A stretch of 63,992 nucleotides of DNA from Acuticoccus sp039189655 (GCA_039189655.1 JBCCYN010000005.1:1-63992), one strand, 5' to 3'. Shown: positions 1-7,169, numbered from the stretch's first letter. A program made the numbers and translations. The notes: generated from the sequence alone by a model not told the origin.

Positions 1-1
1 G

Positions 2-760
2 ATCACCAGCGGCAAAGAACCCAAAGGTCGCAAGCCAGTCGGTGCGAAGCACCGGCACCCCCTTGGCCTCGCTGCCGACCTCGAGATCCGCGATCGTGAA
101 GGCAAGCTTGTCACGTATCACAACACATCCGCTGAAGAGATGAAGCGGATCACGACGAGCCTGCGCCGCAACGGCATAACCGGCATTGGCATCGGCAAGA
201 AATACATGGGTGGCACGCGCTGGCACCTCGACATCGCCAACTCTTTTCCGTCGTGGGGCGATGGCAAGAAAGGCGGCAAGGCTCTCGTCGGCAGCATTCG
301 CGCAGTGACACCTGCGTTCACGAACTCAATGTTCACAGCCGCCGTCATGGGTGGCGAAGCTGCTCCCCCTTCGATGCCGGGGCGTCATCCTATGATGGCG
401 TCGCGAAATGCGCCCCCATCCCAAGCTGAGATGAACCAAGATCCAACATTCACCTCAGCAGTGCTCGCCTATCAGGATGCACCACCGCCGCCGGTATCGG
501 AGCCTGCGATGGGCAGCGCCCAAGCTGAAGCTGCTCGCGCCATTCAGATGAAGGAAAAGATCTCTAACCTCGACGAGCGTTTCGACGATCTCCAAGGAGG
601 CGTTCGCACGCTCAGCGAGACGAACCGCGTTCTGGCTCGGCAGCTCGAGAAAAACACTGAGGTACTAGAGGAAAACTCCGATCGCCTTGGCGAACTCTTC
701 GGGCGTATCAAACGCCTGGACGAACGCACCCTTCGATCCTCACCCCGGTCTCAACACTAA
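2..760 (+). CDS. M15-like phage peptidase, 5' end outside window
   Basis: The frame is open from the first bases of the window, so the gene is 5'-truncated; 252 residues are visible. The first 80 resemble the metal site of M15-type peptidases (D-Ala-D-Ala carboxypeptidase/endolysin fold): H19 and D26 in RHPLGLAADLEI, then H75 and D77 in TRWHLDIA, preceded by an ITGIGIGKKYMGG loop typical of phage lysins and tail-hub peptidases. A Pro/Ala-rich linker (about 110-165) leads to a charged heptad-like C-terminus (about 180-245) that should form a coiled coil. It probably cuts peptidoglycan peptides during lysis or infection. It is followed at once by a one-TM protein, a usual lysis-module arrangement. 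The family call is from motifs only; a structural tail protein is the alternative. Confidence 0.5.
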   Translation: MTSGKEPKGRKPVGAKHRHPLGLAADLEIRDREGKLVTYHNTSAEEMKRITTSLRRNGITGIGIGKKYMGGTRWHLDIANSFPSWGDGKKGGKALVGSIRAVTPAFTNSMFTAAVMGGEAAPPSMPGRHPMMASRNAPPSQAEMNQDPTFTSAVLAYQDAPPPPVSEPAMGSAQAEAARAIQMKEKISNLDERFDDLQGGVRTLSETNRVLARQLEKNTEVLEENSDRLGELFGRIKRLDERTLRSSPRSQH

Positions 761-774
761 GAGCGCGCAACGTC

Positions 775-984
775 ATGTCCTACATCGACCATCCCCTCAA
801 AGTCCTCGCTGAGGGCTTCGCATTCGTCACCCTTGGCGCCTGTTTCATGATCTTCCTGATCACGGTGACGTCAGGCGGTATCGAAGACAAGGTCGCGTCC
901 GAAGCTTTCGCTGGAGACGCGATCGTTCACACACAAGAGCACAAGAAAAGAGGCACTACCAATGGCGATCATCACCTTGAATGA
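775..984 (+). CDS. Small single-pass membrane protein, possible lysis accessory
   Basis: A 69-residue protein starting 14 bases after the M15-like gene. Residues about 12-34 are hydrophobic (VLAEGFAFVTLGACFMIFLI) and form one membrane segment; the rest is polar and charged. Its end overlaps the next gene by 23 bases. One membrane span beside a predicted peptidoglycan hydrolase suggests a holin-like or spanin-like role, but no family motif supports this. The Shine-Dalgarno match is weak. Confidence 0.45.
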   Translation: MSYIDHPLKVLAEGFAFVTLGACFMIFLITVTSGGIEDKVASEAFAGDAIVHTQEHKKRGTTNGDHHLE

Positions 985-1429
985 TCTCGTGAAGAATGAT
1001 CTTGCGCAGTCCGCAACCGTTACCACCAAGCCTGTAGACAGAGGCCCGTGGATTCAAACTCACACCGGCGTCGCATTTCACATCCTCGATCCGCAGCCTG
1101 AAGACATCGCCATCGAAGACATTGCGCACGCTCTCTCCAACACGTGCCGGTTCGTCGGCCACACGAACAAGTTCTACTCTGTCGCGCAGCACAGCGTGAT
1201 CATCTCCGACCATCTGCCACAGCACCTCAAGCTAGCCGGTCTTCTTCATGACGCATCCGAAGCGTACCTCAACGACTTCGCGCGTCCCTTTAAGAAGCTG
1301 CTGATCCAATACAGCGGTCTCGAAGCCTGGTTGATGGGCGCGATCGCAAACAAGTTTGGCTTCGAATACCCATTCGACCCACTGGTAAAGCAGGCCGATA
1401 CGGCCATCCTCCACGATGAACGCGATTAG
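962..1429 (+). CDS. Phage HD-domain phosphohydrolase, cut short by an in-frame TAG
   Basis: Encodes 155 residues of a YfbR-like HD-domain nucleotide phosphohydrolase of the kind common in phages. H77 in FYSVAQHSV, H96-D97 in LLHDASEAYLNDFARP and a later aspartate (about 146) form the metal-binding HD pattern. Members dephosphorylate (deoxy)nucleoside monophosphates, here probably to adjust nucleotide pools in infection. AAGAGG lies eight bases before the ATG. The frame ends at a TAG just after HDERD, where relatives normally continue with an ERRDLM-like sequence and about 40 more residues. That tail is present in frame after the TAG (next entry). The protein is therefore either truncated or made by amber readthrough. 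Confidence 0.7.
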   Translation: MAIITLNDLVKNDLAQSATVTTKPVDRGPWIQTHTGVAFHILDPQPEDIAIEDIAHALSNTCRFVGHTNKFYSVAQHSVIISDHLPQHLKLAGLLHDASEAYLNDFARPFKKLLIQYSGLEAWLMGAIANKFGFEYPFDPLVKQADTAILHDERD

Positions 1430-1558
1430 CTGATGTCCAAGCCGCCAATGCACTGGGACGTTGAGGGTGATCCGCTCGGCGTGAAGATAAACCCTTGGCC
1501 ACCCCATATGTCGCGTGAGGTTTTCTTGGCGCGCTTTTACAATCTGATTGAACAGTAA
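1430..1558 (+). pseudogene. In-frame C-terminal tail of the HD phosphohydrolase beyond the amber codon
   Basis: Directly after the TAG at 1427-1429 the same frame stays open for 42 codons to a TAA at 1556-1558. It begins LMSKPPMHWDVEG, contains KINPWP and ends FLARFYNLIEQ, which matches the family's usual C-terminus (LM, then a PW-containing linker and a final amphipathic helix). One base change (for example GAG, CAG, AAG or TGG to TAG) would explain the stop. The reading of the tail is direct; the comparison with relatives is from memory. Confidence 0.6.
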
Positions 1559-1565
1559 AAAAGAT

Positions 1566-1588
1566 GCCCCGGAGCAACATTCCGGGGC
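1566..1588 (+). terminator. GC-rich hairpin after the HD gene
   Basis: GCCCCGGA (1566-1573) pairs perfectly with TCCGGGGC (1581-1588) around a 7-base loop, eight bases after the TAA at 1558. It has no real T-run (GTCTT follows), so it may be only an mRNA-end hairpin. Confidence 0.4.
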
Positions 1589-1625
1589 GTCTTCACCAAC
1601 CGTGGCTACCCTAAAAACGGTTGGC

Positions 1626-1662
1626 GACGGAGGCTTGCGGTTCAACAAGCCTCCGTCTTTTT
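1626..1662 (+). terminator. Strong intrinsic terminator between converging phage operons
   Basis: A perfect 11-bp stem, GACGGAGGCTT (1626-1636) with AAGCCTCCGTC (1647-1657), is followed by five T residues (1658-1662). It ends the plus-strand module; the minus-strand module ends at 1728. Confidence 0.8.
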
Positions 1663-1727
1663 GCGTCTTCCCACATGGAAAGGAAGAGAAGACGCAATCG
1701 ACTGAGCATAGGACAGGAGTACCCTAG

Positions 1728-1937
1728 TCAGTCATCGTCGAGCTGCGCCATGAGAGCGCTCCCGACAATCCGTTTAATCAACGAGCCGCGCAGTTTCTTT
1801 GGAATTCGCCGAGCCTCAGGATGCGCATCTTCAAAAGACATCATCGCCCCTTGCACGGCTGTCCACATTCGCGCGTACGCCTTGCCTCTTTCCGGCGGTG
1901 GCTGACGCACATATTTTCTACGCCGGGATAGAGGCAT
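1728..1937 (-). CDS. Small basic hypothetical phage protein
   Basis: A 69-residue protein, Arg-rich at the N-terminus (MPLSRRRKYVRQ) and ending in three aspartates. It is the last gene of the seven-gene minus-strand run, and its first 20 bases overlap the end of the gene before it. The two possible helices (about 22-38 and 45-65) contain no recognisable motif. No function can be assigned. It is preferred to the overlapping plus-strand frame because that frame runs through the terminator at 1626-1662. Confidence 0.5.
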   Translation of the reverse strand: MPLSRRRKYVRQPPPERGKAYARMWTAVQGAMMSFEDAHPEARRIPKKLRGSLIKRIVGSALMAQLDDD

Positions 1938-2064
1938 GATGGGTTTCTATGACTTCGGTCGTGTCGTTGAGGTCAGGGGCTTTGTAGATGTAGACGGGGC
2001 TCGTGAGGTGGAGAGCGAGTTTCCTTGCTTCATTGAGTATCAGTCCAGGCTCTATGATTTTCAC
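1918..2064 (-). CDS. 48-residue hypothetical phage protein
   Basis: This frame begins with GTG ten bases after the stop of the preceding gene and ends inside the start of the next. The product begins VKIIEPGLILNEARKLALHL and continues TSPVYIYKAPDLNDT, a normal protein composition with a likely N-terminal helix. It fills an otherwise empty gap in a tightly packed operon. No homologue is recognised. The start rests on the upstream stop and a distant AGAGG. Confidence 0.45.
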   Translation of the reverse strand: MKIIEPGLILNEARKLALHLTSPVYIYKAPDLNDTTEVIETHHASIPA

Positions 2065-2073
2065 ATAAGTATG

Positions 2074-2289
2074 TTAAACCTCTATTGCTTTCAACTGTCT
2101 TCTGCCGGTGATTAATTCAATGAGGTTTTGTGCGCGAAGTTCCGTAAGCTTAACTTTGGTTGCCTTATAGATACCCTCAACGTTGTATAGGAAACGGCTT
2201 TCTTTCTCGGAATGATGTATTACACACGGCACAATACGCACCTCCACCAATTCCTTCTTCTCGTCCTCTATATCGTCATCCATTATCAT
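2074..2289 (-). CDS. 71-residue acidic hypothetical phage protein
   Basis: The start was placed at the ATG of ATGATAATG because AGGAG lies just upstream. A longer form would start at 2340 but would overlap the previous gene. The N-terminus is acidic (MDDDIEDEKKELVEV), followed by a beta-rich part and a helical end (LTELRAQNLIELITGRRQL). It lies 20 bases after the previous gene, in the same operon. No function is recognised. Confidence 0.5.
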   Translation of the reverse strand: MIMDDDIEDEKKELVEVRIVPCVIHHSEKESRFLYNVEGIYKATKVKLTELRAQNLIELITGRRQLKAIEV

Positions 2290-2309
2290 TGCTCTCCTGT
2301 GTGTACTAC

Positions 2310-2513
2310 TCAGATCAGTTCGCGTTCGATCGCCAACCAATCAGGCAGCTGAACTTCGTGGTGCACTCCATCAACGGCTGGTCCGTGTTCGATTTGAGAC
2401 AGCGGCAACACAACTATTTTGCCGCTGTAGTGATCGCGCACCCTTACGGCGCGCTCTGTCTTCGCGATTAGGTCGCACTCGATCGTGACGATGGCGTTGT
2501 TGTCTTCGCTCAT
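2310..2513 (-). CDS. 67-residue beta-rich hypothetical phage protein
   Basis: It starts one base after the stop of the membrane-protein gene upstream, so it is probably translationally coupled. The composition suggests an all-beta fold (IVTIECDLIAKTERAVRV, then GKIVVLPLSQIEHG). Similar short proteins are common in alphaproteobacterial phages, but I cannot name a family. Confidence 0.5.
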   Translation of the reverse strand: MSEDNNAIVTIECDLIAKTERAVRVRDHYSGKIVVLPLSQIEHGPAVDGVHHEVQLPDWLAIERELI

Positions 2514-2514
2514 G

Positions 2515-2694
2515 TTATTTCCGAAGGAGTTTCAGCATGTTATAGGTTACGCAGGCCCAGCTGAACGCTGTTAGAACGGCGGCTGTCTGTAGCTTTTCTT
2601 TTGTTGCTGGTAGTAAAGAGATATCGATCCAAAGAAGCGTGGACCACACCGCCACCCCCACCCATGCTGCTGCGTAGAAAGTACCGAACCTCAT
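2515..2694 (-). CDS. Small two-TM membrane protein
   Basis: The 59-residue product starts MRFGTFYAAAWVG and has two hydrophobic stretches (about 5-25 and 34-52) joined by a short charged loop, ending LKLLRK. The ATG overlaps the stop of the upstream gene as ATGA, which fixes the start against a longer frame reaching 2793. Two short membrane helices in a phage operon fit a holin-like or superinfection protein, but there is no direct evidence. Confidence 0.5.
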   Translation of the reverse strand: MRFGTFYAAAWVGVAVWSTLLWIDISLLPATKEKLQTAAVLTAFSWACVTYNMLKLLRK

Positions 2695-2990
2695 GTCGGC
2701 TCTCCGATCGGCACCGGCGGCAACGTGGTCCACGCTTCGCCTGATGCAACGACGCAGGATTGGCCGGACGGAAGCGTGAGGATCGCTGTCCACGATCCGT
2801 TCGGCGACGCATAAAGTTCAAGCACGCGCCGATCGCTTTGACGCCCGAACGCTTGCTGTGTTTCCTTGAACTTCTTGCTCAGGATTTTGACGATCTCCGA
2901 CCGATCCTTGCACACGGTGCGCGCTTCGGTGAGATCAGGGGCGACGGTGAGCCCGATTGCGAGGGCGAGCGCTGCGACTGCGCACCTCAT
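2691..2990 (-). CDS. Secreted small protein with two cysteines
   Basis: A 99-residue product. Residues 1-23 form a signal peptide (MRCAVAALALAIGLTV, cleavage after TEA). The mature part has a helix (about 30-45), then LELYASPNGSWTAILTLP and SCVVASGEAW. This W...C-V-V-A-S-G pattern is one I know from small periplasmic proteins of alphaproteobacteria and their phages, with no known function. C27 and the later cysteine may form a disulfide. Both gene ends overlap neighbours (TAATG upstream, ATGA downstream). Confidence 0.6.
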   Translation of the reverse strand: MRCAVAALALAIGLTVAPDLTEARTVCKDRSEIVKILSKKFKETQQAFGRQSDRRVLELYASPNGSWTAILTLPSGQSCVVASGEAWTTLPPVPIGEPT

Positions 2991-3070
2991 TATCGCTTAC
3001 CTATGCGGGCGATACCCCAAGCCCACAAAGGCCAGTCAGGCACGGGCAGCGTGAACGTGAACGTCTCCAT
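2990..3070 (-). CDS. 26-residue leader-like phage peptide
   Basis: A very short frame with an excellent ribosome site: AGGAGG seven bases before the ATG (complement of 3071-3080). The product begins METFTFTLPVPDWPLW and ends RIGKR, a short amphipathic or hydrophobic peptide. Its TAA overlaps the ATG of the next gene as TAATG. It is the first gene of the minus-strand run and may be a real micropeptide or a translation-coupling leader. Confidence 0.45.
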   Translation of the reverse strand: METFTFTLPVPDWPLWAWGIARIGKR

Positions 3071-3183
3071 GTTGCCTCCTGCAAATGATCGTTGATCACC
3101 CCAAGAGCGTCAGATCATTAGCCATAGAATGCAAAAAAGTGTAACCGATATTAACAGACAATGACGATCAAGTATTGAATTCC

Positions 3184-3427
3184 GTGTCAGCCGCAGGTTC
3201 GTGTCAGCGGCACGTGCCACCACTTGGCCGAGGGTCATTGTCACAAATTGTGAAGGGTGAAGACGCGGATGCTGGAGCTTTTATGTCAGCAAATACAAGT
3301 CATTAGCGGCATAGAACCCATGCACTCTGACACAACATCGATATTCACCAAGGTAAATCGAGATTTGTGTCAGTCGGTGAACCGCAGGGACTCATCATTC
3401 GTGTAATCGGGCGTGACATTTCGTGTC
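3184..3427. promoter_or_regulatory. Cluster of TGTCA-type repeats next to the tRNA attachment site
   Basis: This gene-free region carries repeated GTGTCA(G) words: 3184-3190, 3201-3207, 3284-3289 (TGTCAG), 3327-3333 (inverted, CTGACAC), 3367-3373, 3414-3418 (inverted TGACA) and 3423-3427. It lies between the first gene of the phage operon and the tRNA. Repeated short sites beside an integration point fit integrase arm sites or phage repressor operators. The repeats are visible; the binding role is inferred. Confidence 0.4.
3241..3253. promoter_or_regulatory. Perfect operator-like palindrome
   Basis: TCACAA-A-TTGTGA is a perfect 13-base palindrome with a central A, inside the TGTCA cluster and about 170 bases upstream of the minus-strand phage operon. 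The size and symmetry suit a dimeric helix-turn-helix regulator. Confidence 0.4.
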
Positions 3428-3461
3428 AAAAAAATGCCCGCCGAAACCTTAGACTTCGGCG
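3428..3461 (-). terminator. Terminator of the tRNA-Glu transcript
   Basis: Read on the minus strand, CGCCGAA (3461-3455) pairs with TTCGGCG (3445-3439) and is soon followed by seven T residues (3434-3428). It lies about 35 bases after the tRNA 3' end, in the right orientation to stop that transcript. Confidence 0.65.
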
Positions 3462-3492
3462 TAGCAGGGTGCTAAGTTATTGAAAAGATTGC

Positions 3493-3567
3493 TGGCACGC
3501 CCTAGGGGAATCGAACCCCTCTTTCCAGATTGAAAATCTGGCGTCCTAACCGATAGACGAAGGGCGC
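3493..3567 (-). tRNA. tRNA-Glu (anticodon UUC)
   Basis: The minus strand folds as a full cloverleaf: acceptor GCGCCCT with AGGGCGT (a G-U at the first pair), anticodon stem CCAGA/TCTGG with loop TTTTCAA giving anticodon UUC, a T-arm GAGGGGTTCGATTCCCC, then G73 and an encoded CCA (3495-3493). The 3' end faces the phage-like region, making this the likely integration target. Confidence 0.95.
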
Positions 3568-3582
3568 AGAACCAGCCCGCGG

Positions 3583-3611
3583 GTTATAGGCAGGCAATCA
3601 GGGCTAGACAA
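3583..3611 (-). promoter_or_regulatory. Probable sigma70 promoter of tRNA-Glu
   Basis: On the minus strand, TTGTCT (3611-3606) and TATAAC (3588-3583) are separated by exactly 17 bases, 15 bases upstream of the mature tRNA 5' end. The -10 element matches TATAAT at five of six positions. Confidence 0.55.
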
Positions 3612-3653
3612 GGCGCTGTTTGCACCAGCTTCACAAGATAGATCCGCTTCGCG

Positions 3654-6065
3654 TTAAAATTTCAGTGCGTGGAGCATGTACCACTCGTCCAGGTGATCGA
3701 GGATGAAAGGCTCGTAGAGATCGTTGAGCGCGGCGCGCGTTCCCTCCTCGCCCAGAGCTGCCGGGTCTATGGGCGCATGGTAGCTGAACGTGGAAGCGAC
3801 CCCAGCCGTGCGGGTTAACGTGGTGGGAAGGATGAGCGCCTTGGACTTCAGCGCCGCCCGGACTGCAAAATTGGCGTTGCAGTTCGCCGACCAATCCCTG
3901 CCAAAGAGTGGAAAGTGCGTGTTTCCGTCGGCGATCGCGTCGATGACCAGGACGACAGCATTGTCGGGCTCGGCGAGGAAGCGCAACAGCGTGACGCCAA
4001 GGCCCGGCGAAGGCGGTAAGGCCTTCGCGCCGATGCGCTTGCGCGTGTTGGCAACGATCCTGTTCTTGAACCGGCTTTTCTGCGGCGAATAGGGGCCGAT
4101 GAGGTTGTCGCCAAAATCGCGGTAAGCGACAACGGTGATCGTCTCCCAGGCGCCAGTATGGACCGTGGTCACGATGATCGGTCGGTCCGAATGGCGCACC
4201 GCCTCCAGATGACCCTCGCCCTCATAGCTTAAGCGCGGCGGTGCCGCCGTCCGGTCGATGGCGCCGTACTCGGCAAACGCGCGGGCGGCATTGCGCAACC
4301 AGGTCGCGACGATTTCCTCGTGGGCAGCCCTGTCGAGGTCCGGCCGTAGCTTCGCCGCGTTAGCTAGCATCCGGTCGAGGATCGGCTGCCGAATAAACCG
4401 GCCGCGCACGACGGGCAGCACCACATGGGCAGCGAACGCGGAAGACCACTCCGGCGGCATCGCGCGGAAGAGGTTGTGCATCGCAAGCTCGAAGGCCCCA
4501 CCAAGCCGATCGATGACGTGGTATCGGCGCGCGGCTCTGCCGACGTCGCCGGCCCTCAAAAGCGAGCGGAGCGGCGGCGGCTGAGGTTCTGCGGCATAGG
4601 TACGCGCCCAGTCTATGTCCGTCGCGCGCATGGGCTTTCGGGCAGCTCTGGTGGGTGGGGCGGGTCGCCAGCGAATACGCATTGGCAGCCTGCTTCCCGG
4701 GCGCAGGGTAAGCCGGCACTCAACGTTCACCCTATGGCCTTCCGCGAGCCTCATTTCGAAGGTCTGGACGAGGACGGCGAGGCAAATCATTGCTTCGGTC
4801 ATCGCAAACGTGAGGCCGGGGCAAACCCGCGGCCCACTCGCAAACGGAATGAACGAGTATTTGTCCGTCAGGGGATTGTTTGCCCGGTCAAACCGTTCTG
4901 GCACGAAGTGATCGGGTAGCGACCAGACCTCCGAATTGCGGTGGATGAGCCAGGGCGCCACCACCAACGTCGCGCCTGGGTGCACATCCAGCCCATTGAG
5001 CGTGCCCTGGTCTATGGCTGTACGACCCAGCAGCGGTACCGGCGGATAAAGCCTCAGCGTCTCTTCAACGACCGCACGGGTGTAGGTCATCTTCGGCAAG
5101 TCCGAGAGCTCTGGAACGCGGCCGGACAGAACGCGATCGCACTCCTCAAGCAGCTTTTCGCGCACCCGCCGGCTCTGGGAGATCAAGTAGAGCGCCCAGG
5201 CGAGCGTGTTGGCCGTCGTCTCATGACCCGCCATGAAAATCACGATGGCCTCGTTCCTGATCGCATCGCGGGTGAGCGGCTTTCCGTCCCGATCGCGCGC
5301 GCCGAAAAGGGAGTGGATCATCGCATCACTGCCCTCAAGGCGCCCCTTCTCCACTTCGTCGATGATGACATCGAGCGCGTCGTGGATTTGGTCGCGGGCG
5401 CGGCGGGCTTTGCGGCTCAAGTGCCGGGGCAACCACTCGGGCAAGCCGAGCACGGTGGGCACATCAACCGCATCGACGTTGCGTTGATACTCAGCAAAAC
5501 CCGAGACGATTTGGTGAGTGTAGCGACGCCCCAGCCTGCGTCCAAAAATGGTGCGCGAAATGATTTCGGCAGTGAGCTCACCCATTTCGGCTAAGACGTC
5601 GAGGGTGGCATCGCGGCCAGCCGCGTGCCACTGGGCGCACCATTCCACCACCGTCTCGCGCATGATCGGCGCGAATTTCGCGATATGACGCCCATGGACG
5701 ATGGGGGCGACAATGCCACGCCGCTCTTTCCAAAGGTCGCCGTCGCTCACAAAGAGGCCATCGCCCAAGAGCGGCTCCAGGGAGTGGCACTGCTGCGGCG
5801 TCTTTTTCTGAAAAGCGTTGTGCTGGGCGCTCAGCGTTTCGCGCACGCCGTCGGGATTGTTGCACAGAAAATAGTCCTGCCCGAACACCCGGGCATGGAC
5901 GCGACGAGTTTGGAAGTCGCGCTGTTGGAACATGGACAGGAGGTTTTCGCGCGCCGCAAACATACCGCGTAGGCGCGATGGCGCCTGCTCGTGGCGCACC
6001 GGGTGCGGCGGGACGAAGCTGCTTTCCAGGTCGAGCGCTTCGATCATGTCCGCGGTCAACCGCAT
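3654..6065 (-). CDS. Cytochrome P450 fused to an LpxL/HtrB-type acyltransferase
   Basis: One uninterrupted 803-residue frame with two catalytic domains. Residues about 15-465 are a P450: oxygen-binding I-helix AGHETT (279-284), ExxR (E335-R338), PERF (about 389-392) and heme loop FASGPRVCPG with Cys415 as iron ligand. After a Pro/Arg-rich linker (466-500), residues about 510-803 resemble the lysophospholipid/lipid A acyltransferase family: HTGAWE gives the HX4E catalytic pair (H636, E641), followed by a Q/R-rich lipid-binding stretch and VLVIDAIADGNTHFPLFG. P450s insert oxygen using a separate redox partner, not seen nearby; LpxL enzymes transfer an acyl chain at the inner membrane. The fusion suggests an acylated, hydroxylated lipid product. 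It stands alone between a tRNA and rpsD. Both domain calls are firm; the joint function is inferred. Confidence 0.85.
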   Translation of the reverse strand: MRLTADMIEALDLESSFVPPHPVRHEQAPSRLRGMFAARENLLSMFQQRDFQTRRVHARVFGQDYFLCNNPDGVRETLSAQHNAFQKKTPQQCHSLEPLLGDGLFVSDGDLWKERRGIVAPIVHGRHIAKFAPIMRETVVEWCAQWHAAGRDATLDVLAEMGELTAEIISRTIFGRRLGRRYTHQIVSGFAEYQRNVDAVDVPTVLGLPEWLPRHLSRKARRARDQIHDALDVIIDEVEKGRLEGSDAMIHSLFGARDRDGKPLTRDAIRNEAIVIFMAGHETTANTLAWALYLISQSRRVREKLLEECDRVLSGRVPELSDLPKMTYTRAVVEETLRLYPPVPLLGRTAIDQGTLNGLDVHPGATLVVAPWLIHRNSEVWSLPDHFVPERFDRANNPLTDKYSFIPFASGPRVCPGLTFAMTEAMICLAVLVQTFEMRLAEGHRVNVECRLTLRPGSRLPMRIRWRPAPPTRAARKPMRATDIDWARTYAAEPQPPPLRSLLRAGDVGRAARRYHVIDRLGGAFELAMHNLFRAMPPEWSSAFAAHVVLPVVRGRFIRQPILDRMLANAAKLRPDLDRAAHEEIVATWLRNAARAFAEYGAIDRTAAPPRLSYEGEGHLEAVRHSDRPIIVTTVHTGAWETITVVAYRDFGDNLIGPYSPQKSRFKNRIVANTRKRIGAKALPPSPGLGVTLLRFLAEPDNAVVLVIDAIADGNTHFPLFGRDWSANCNANFAVRAALKSKALILPTTLTRTAGVASTFSYHAPIDPAALGEEGTRAALNDLYEPFILDHLDEWYMLHALKF

Positions 6066-6404
6066 GGCGCGCTACCCAGCTCGTTTATTGTCGTCACAGC
6101 CATGGGTCTTATATGTCTCAGACACCTAACGTACTTGGCAGATTTTTTTCGGCGCGCAACGGCACAACCGGACCGGGCAGTCTATCGATCGCCAGATCGT
6201 TGACGACCGTTGCCCATTGGCTTAAACGCGCAAGCCTGCCTGAGCAGATCGAACCGCACCCGCGGGCCAGAGGACGCTGACCCCTGGCCCTGTCAGCGCA
6301 TCCCAAACGATCGGGAAACGCGCAAAGGAGGGGCGTCTAGCCGGATATCCGGTAACCGTGCGCGGCGGGACAGGCCCGTCTGCGCTACACCTAAGACGTG
6401 AACT
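6066..6404. other. Divergent intergenic region between the P450 fusion and rpsD
   Basis: The 339 bases hold no credible gene. They should contain divergent promoters; the one candidate I can support is listed separately (6200-6228). AAAGGAGGGG at about 6316-6325 resembles a ribosome site but no frame follows it. Confidence 0.5.
6200..6228 (+). promoter_or_regulatory. Possible rpsD promoter
   Basis: TTGACG (6200-6205) and TAAACG (6223-6228) lie 17 bases apart, giving a leader of about 170 bases before rpsD. The -35 is good and the -10 is mediocre. Confidence 0.3.
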
Positions 6405-7022
6405 ATGAGCAAGCGACACCCACAAAAGTACAAACTCGACCGAAGGATGGGCGAAAACATTTGGGGCCGCCCCAAAAGCCCGTTCAACAAGCGCGAATAT
6501 GGCCCCGGCCAACACGGCCAGCGCCGCAAAGGCAAGATGAGCGACTTTGGCCTTCAGCTACGCGCCAAGCAGAAGCTGAAAGGCTACTACGGCTCCATCT
6601 CGGAAAAGCAGTTCCGCTCCATCTACAATGAAGCGGTACGCCGCCGCGGTGACACCTCCGAAAACCTCATCGGCCTTCTGGAAAGCCGCCTCGACGCCAT
6701 CGTCTATCGGGCCAAGTTCGTGCCGACGGTCTTCGCCGCCCGCCAGTTCGTGAGCCATGGGCATGTGAAGGTGAATGGCCGGCGGGTGAACATTCCGAGC
6801 TTTCGCTGCAAGCCCGGCGATATCGTCGAAGTGCGGGAAAAATCTAAGAATTTGCTGAGCGTTCTGGAGGCGATCGGCCTCGCCGAGCGCGATGTGCCCG
6901 ACTACCTGGACGTGGACCACACGAAGATGACCGCAGGCTTTGTGCGTATGCCCTCGCTCACCGATGTGCCCTACCAGGCGAACATGGAACCAAACCTCGT
7001 CATCGAGTTCTATTCGCGCTAG
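6405..7022 (+). CDS. rpsD: 30S ribosomal protein S4
   Basis: 205 residues, the normal length for alphaproteobacterial S4. The N-terminal zinc-less S4 start MSKRHPQKYKLDRRMGENIWG, the YGPGQHGQ segment, the S4 RNA-binding domain (about 95-155, with SRLDAIVYRA and FVSHGHVKVNGRRVNIPS) and the terminal EPNLVIEFYSR are all present. It binds 16S rRNA early in 30S assembly and often represses its own operon; here it stands as a single gene with a possible hairpin terminator after it. Confidence 0.97.
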   Translation: MSKRHPQKYKLDRRMGENIWGRPKSPFNKREYGPGQHGQRRKGKMSDFGLQLRAKQKLKGYYGSISEKQFRSIYNEAVRRRGDTSENLIGLLESRLDAIVYRAKFVPTVFAARQFVSHGHVKVNGRRVNIPSFRCKPGDIVEVREKSKNLLSVLEAIGLAERDVPDYLDVDHTKMTAGFVRMPSLTDVPYQANMEPNLVIEFYSR

Positions 7023-7102
7023 CCGCGCGTCCCTGGACGCGTGCGCTTGACGCCAGTTTAGCGCGCGCGTACATCACCGCCGATCACGCCCGCCAGCGCG
7101 TT

Positions 7103-7120
7103 GCGCCCGCGGGCGCTTTG
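7103..7120 (+). terminator. Possible terminator between rpsD and ffh
   Basis: GCGCCC-GC-GGGCGC (7103-7116) followed by TTTG and further T-rich sequence. The loop is only two bases if fully paired, so this is a weak call. Confidence 0.3.
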
Positions 7121-7169
7121 TGCGTTTAGGCCAAAGACGACCAAGTCCACCGTCGACCAAGGGCAAAGC

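Noticed and set aside
1621..1905. 94-residue plus-strand frame after the HD gene
   Set aside because: It reads through a strong terminator and lies opposite a better minus-strand gene.
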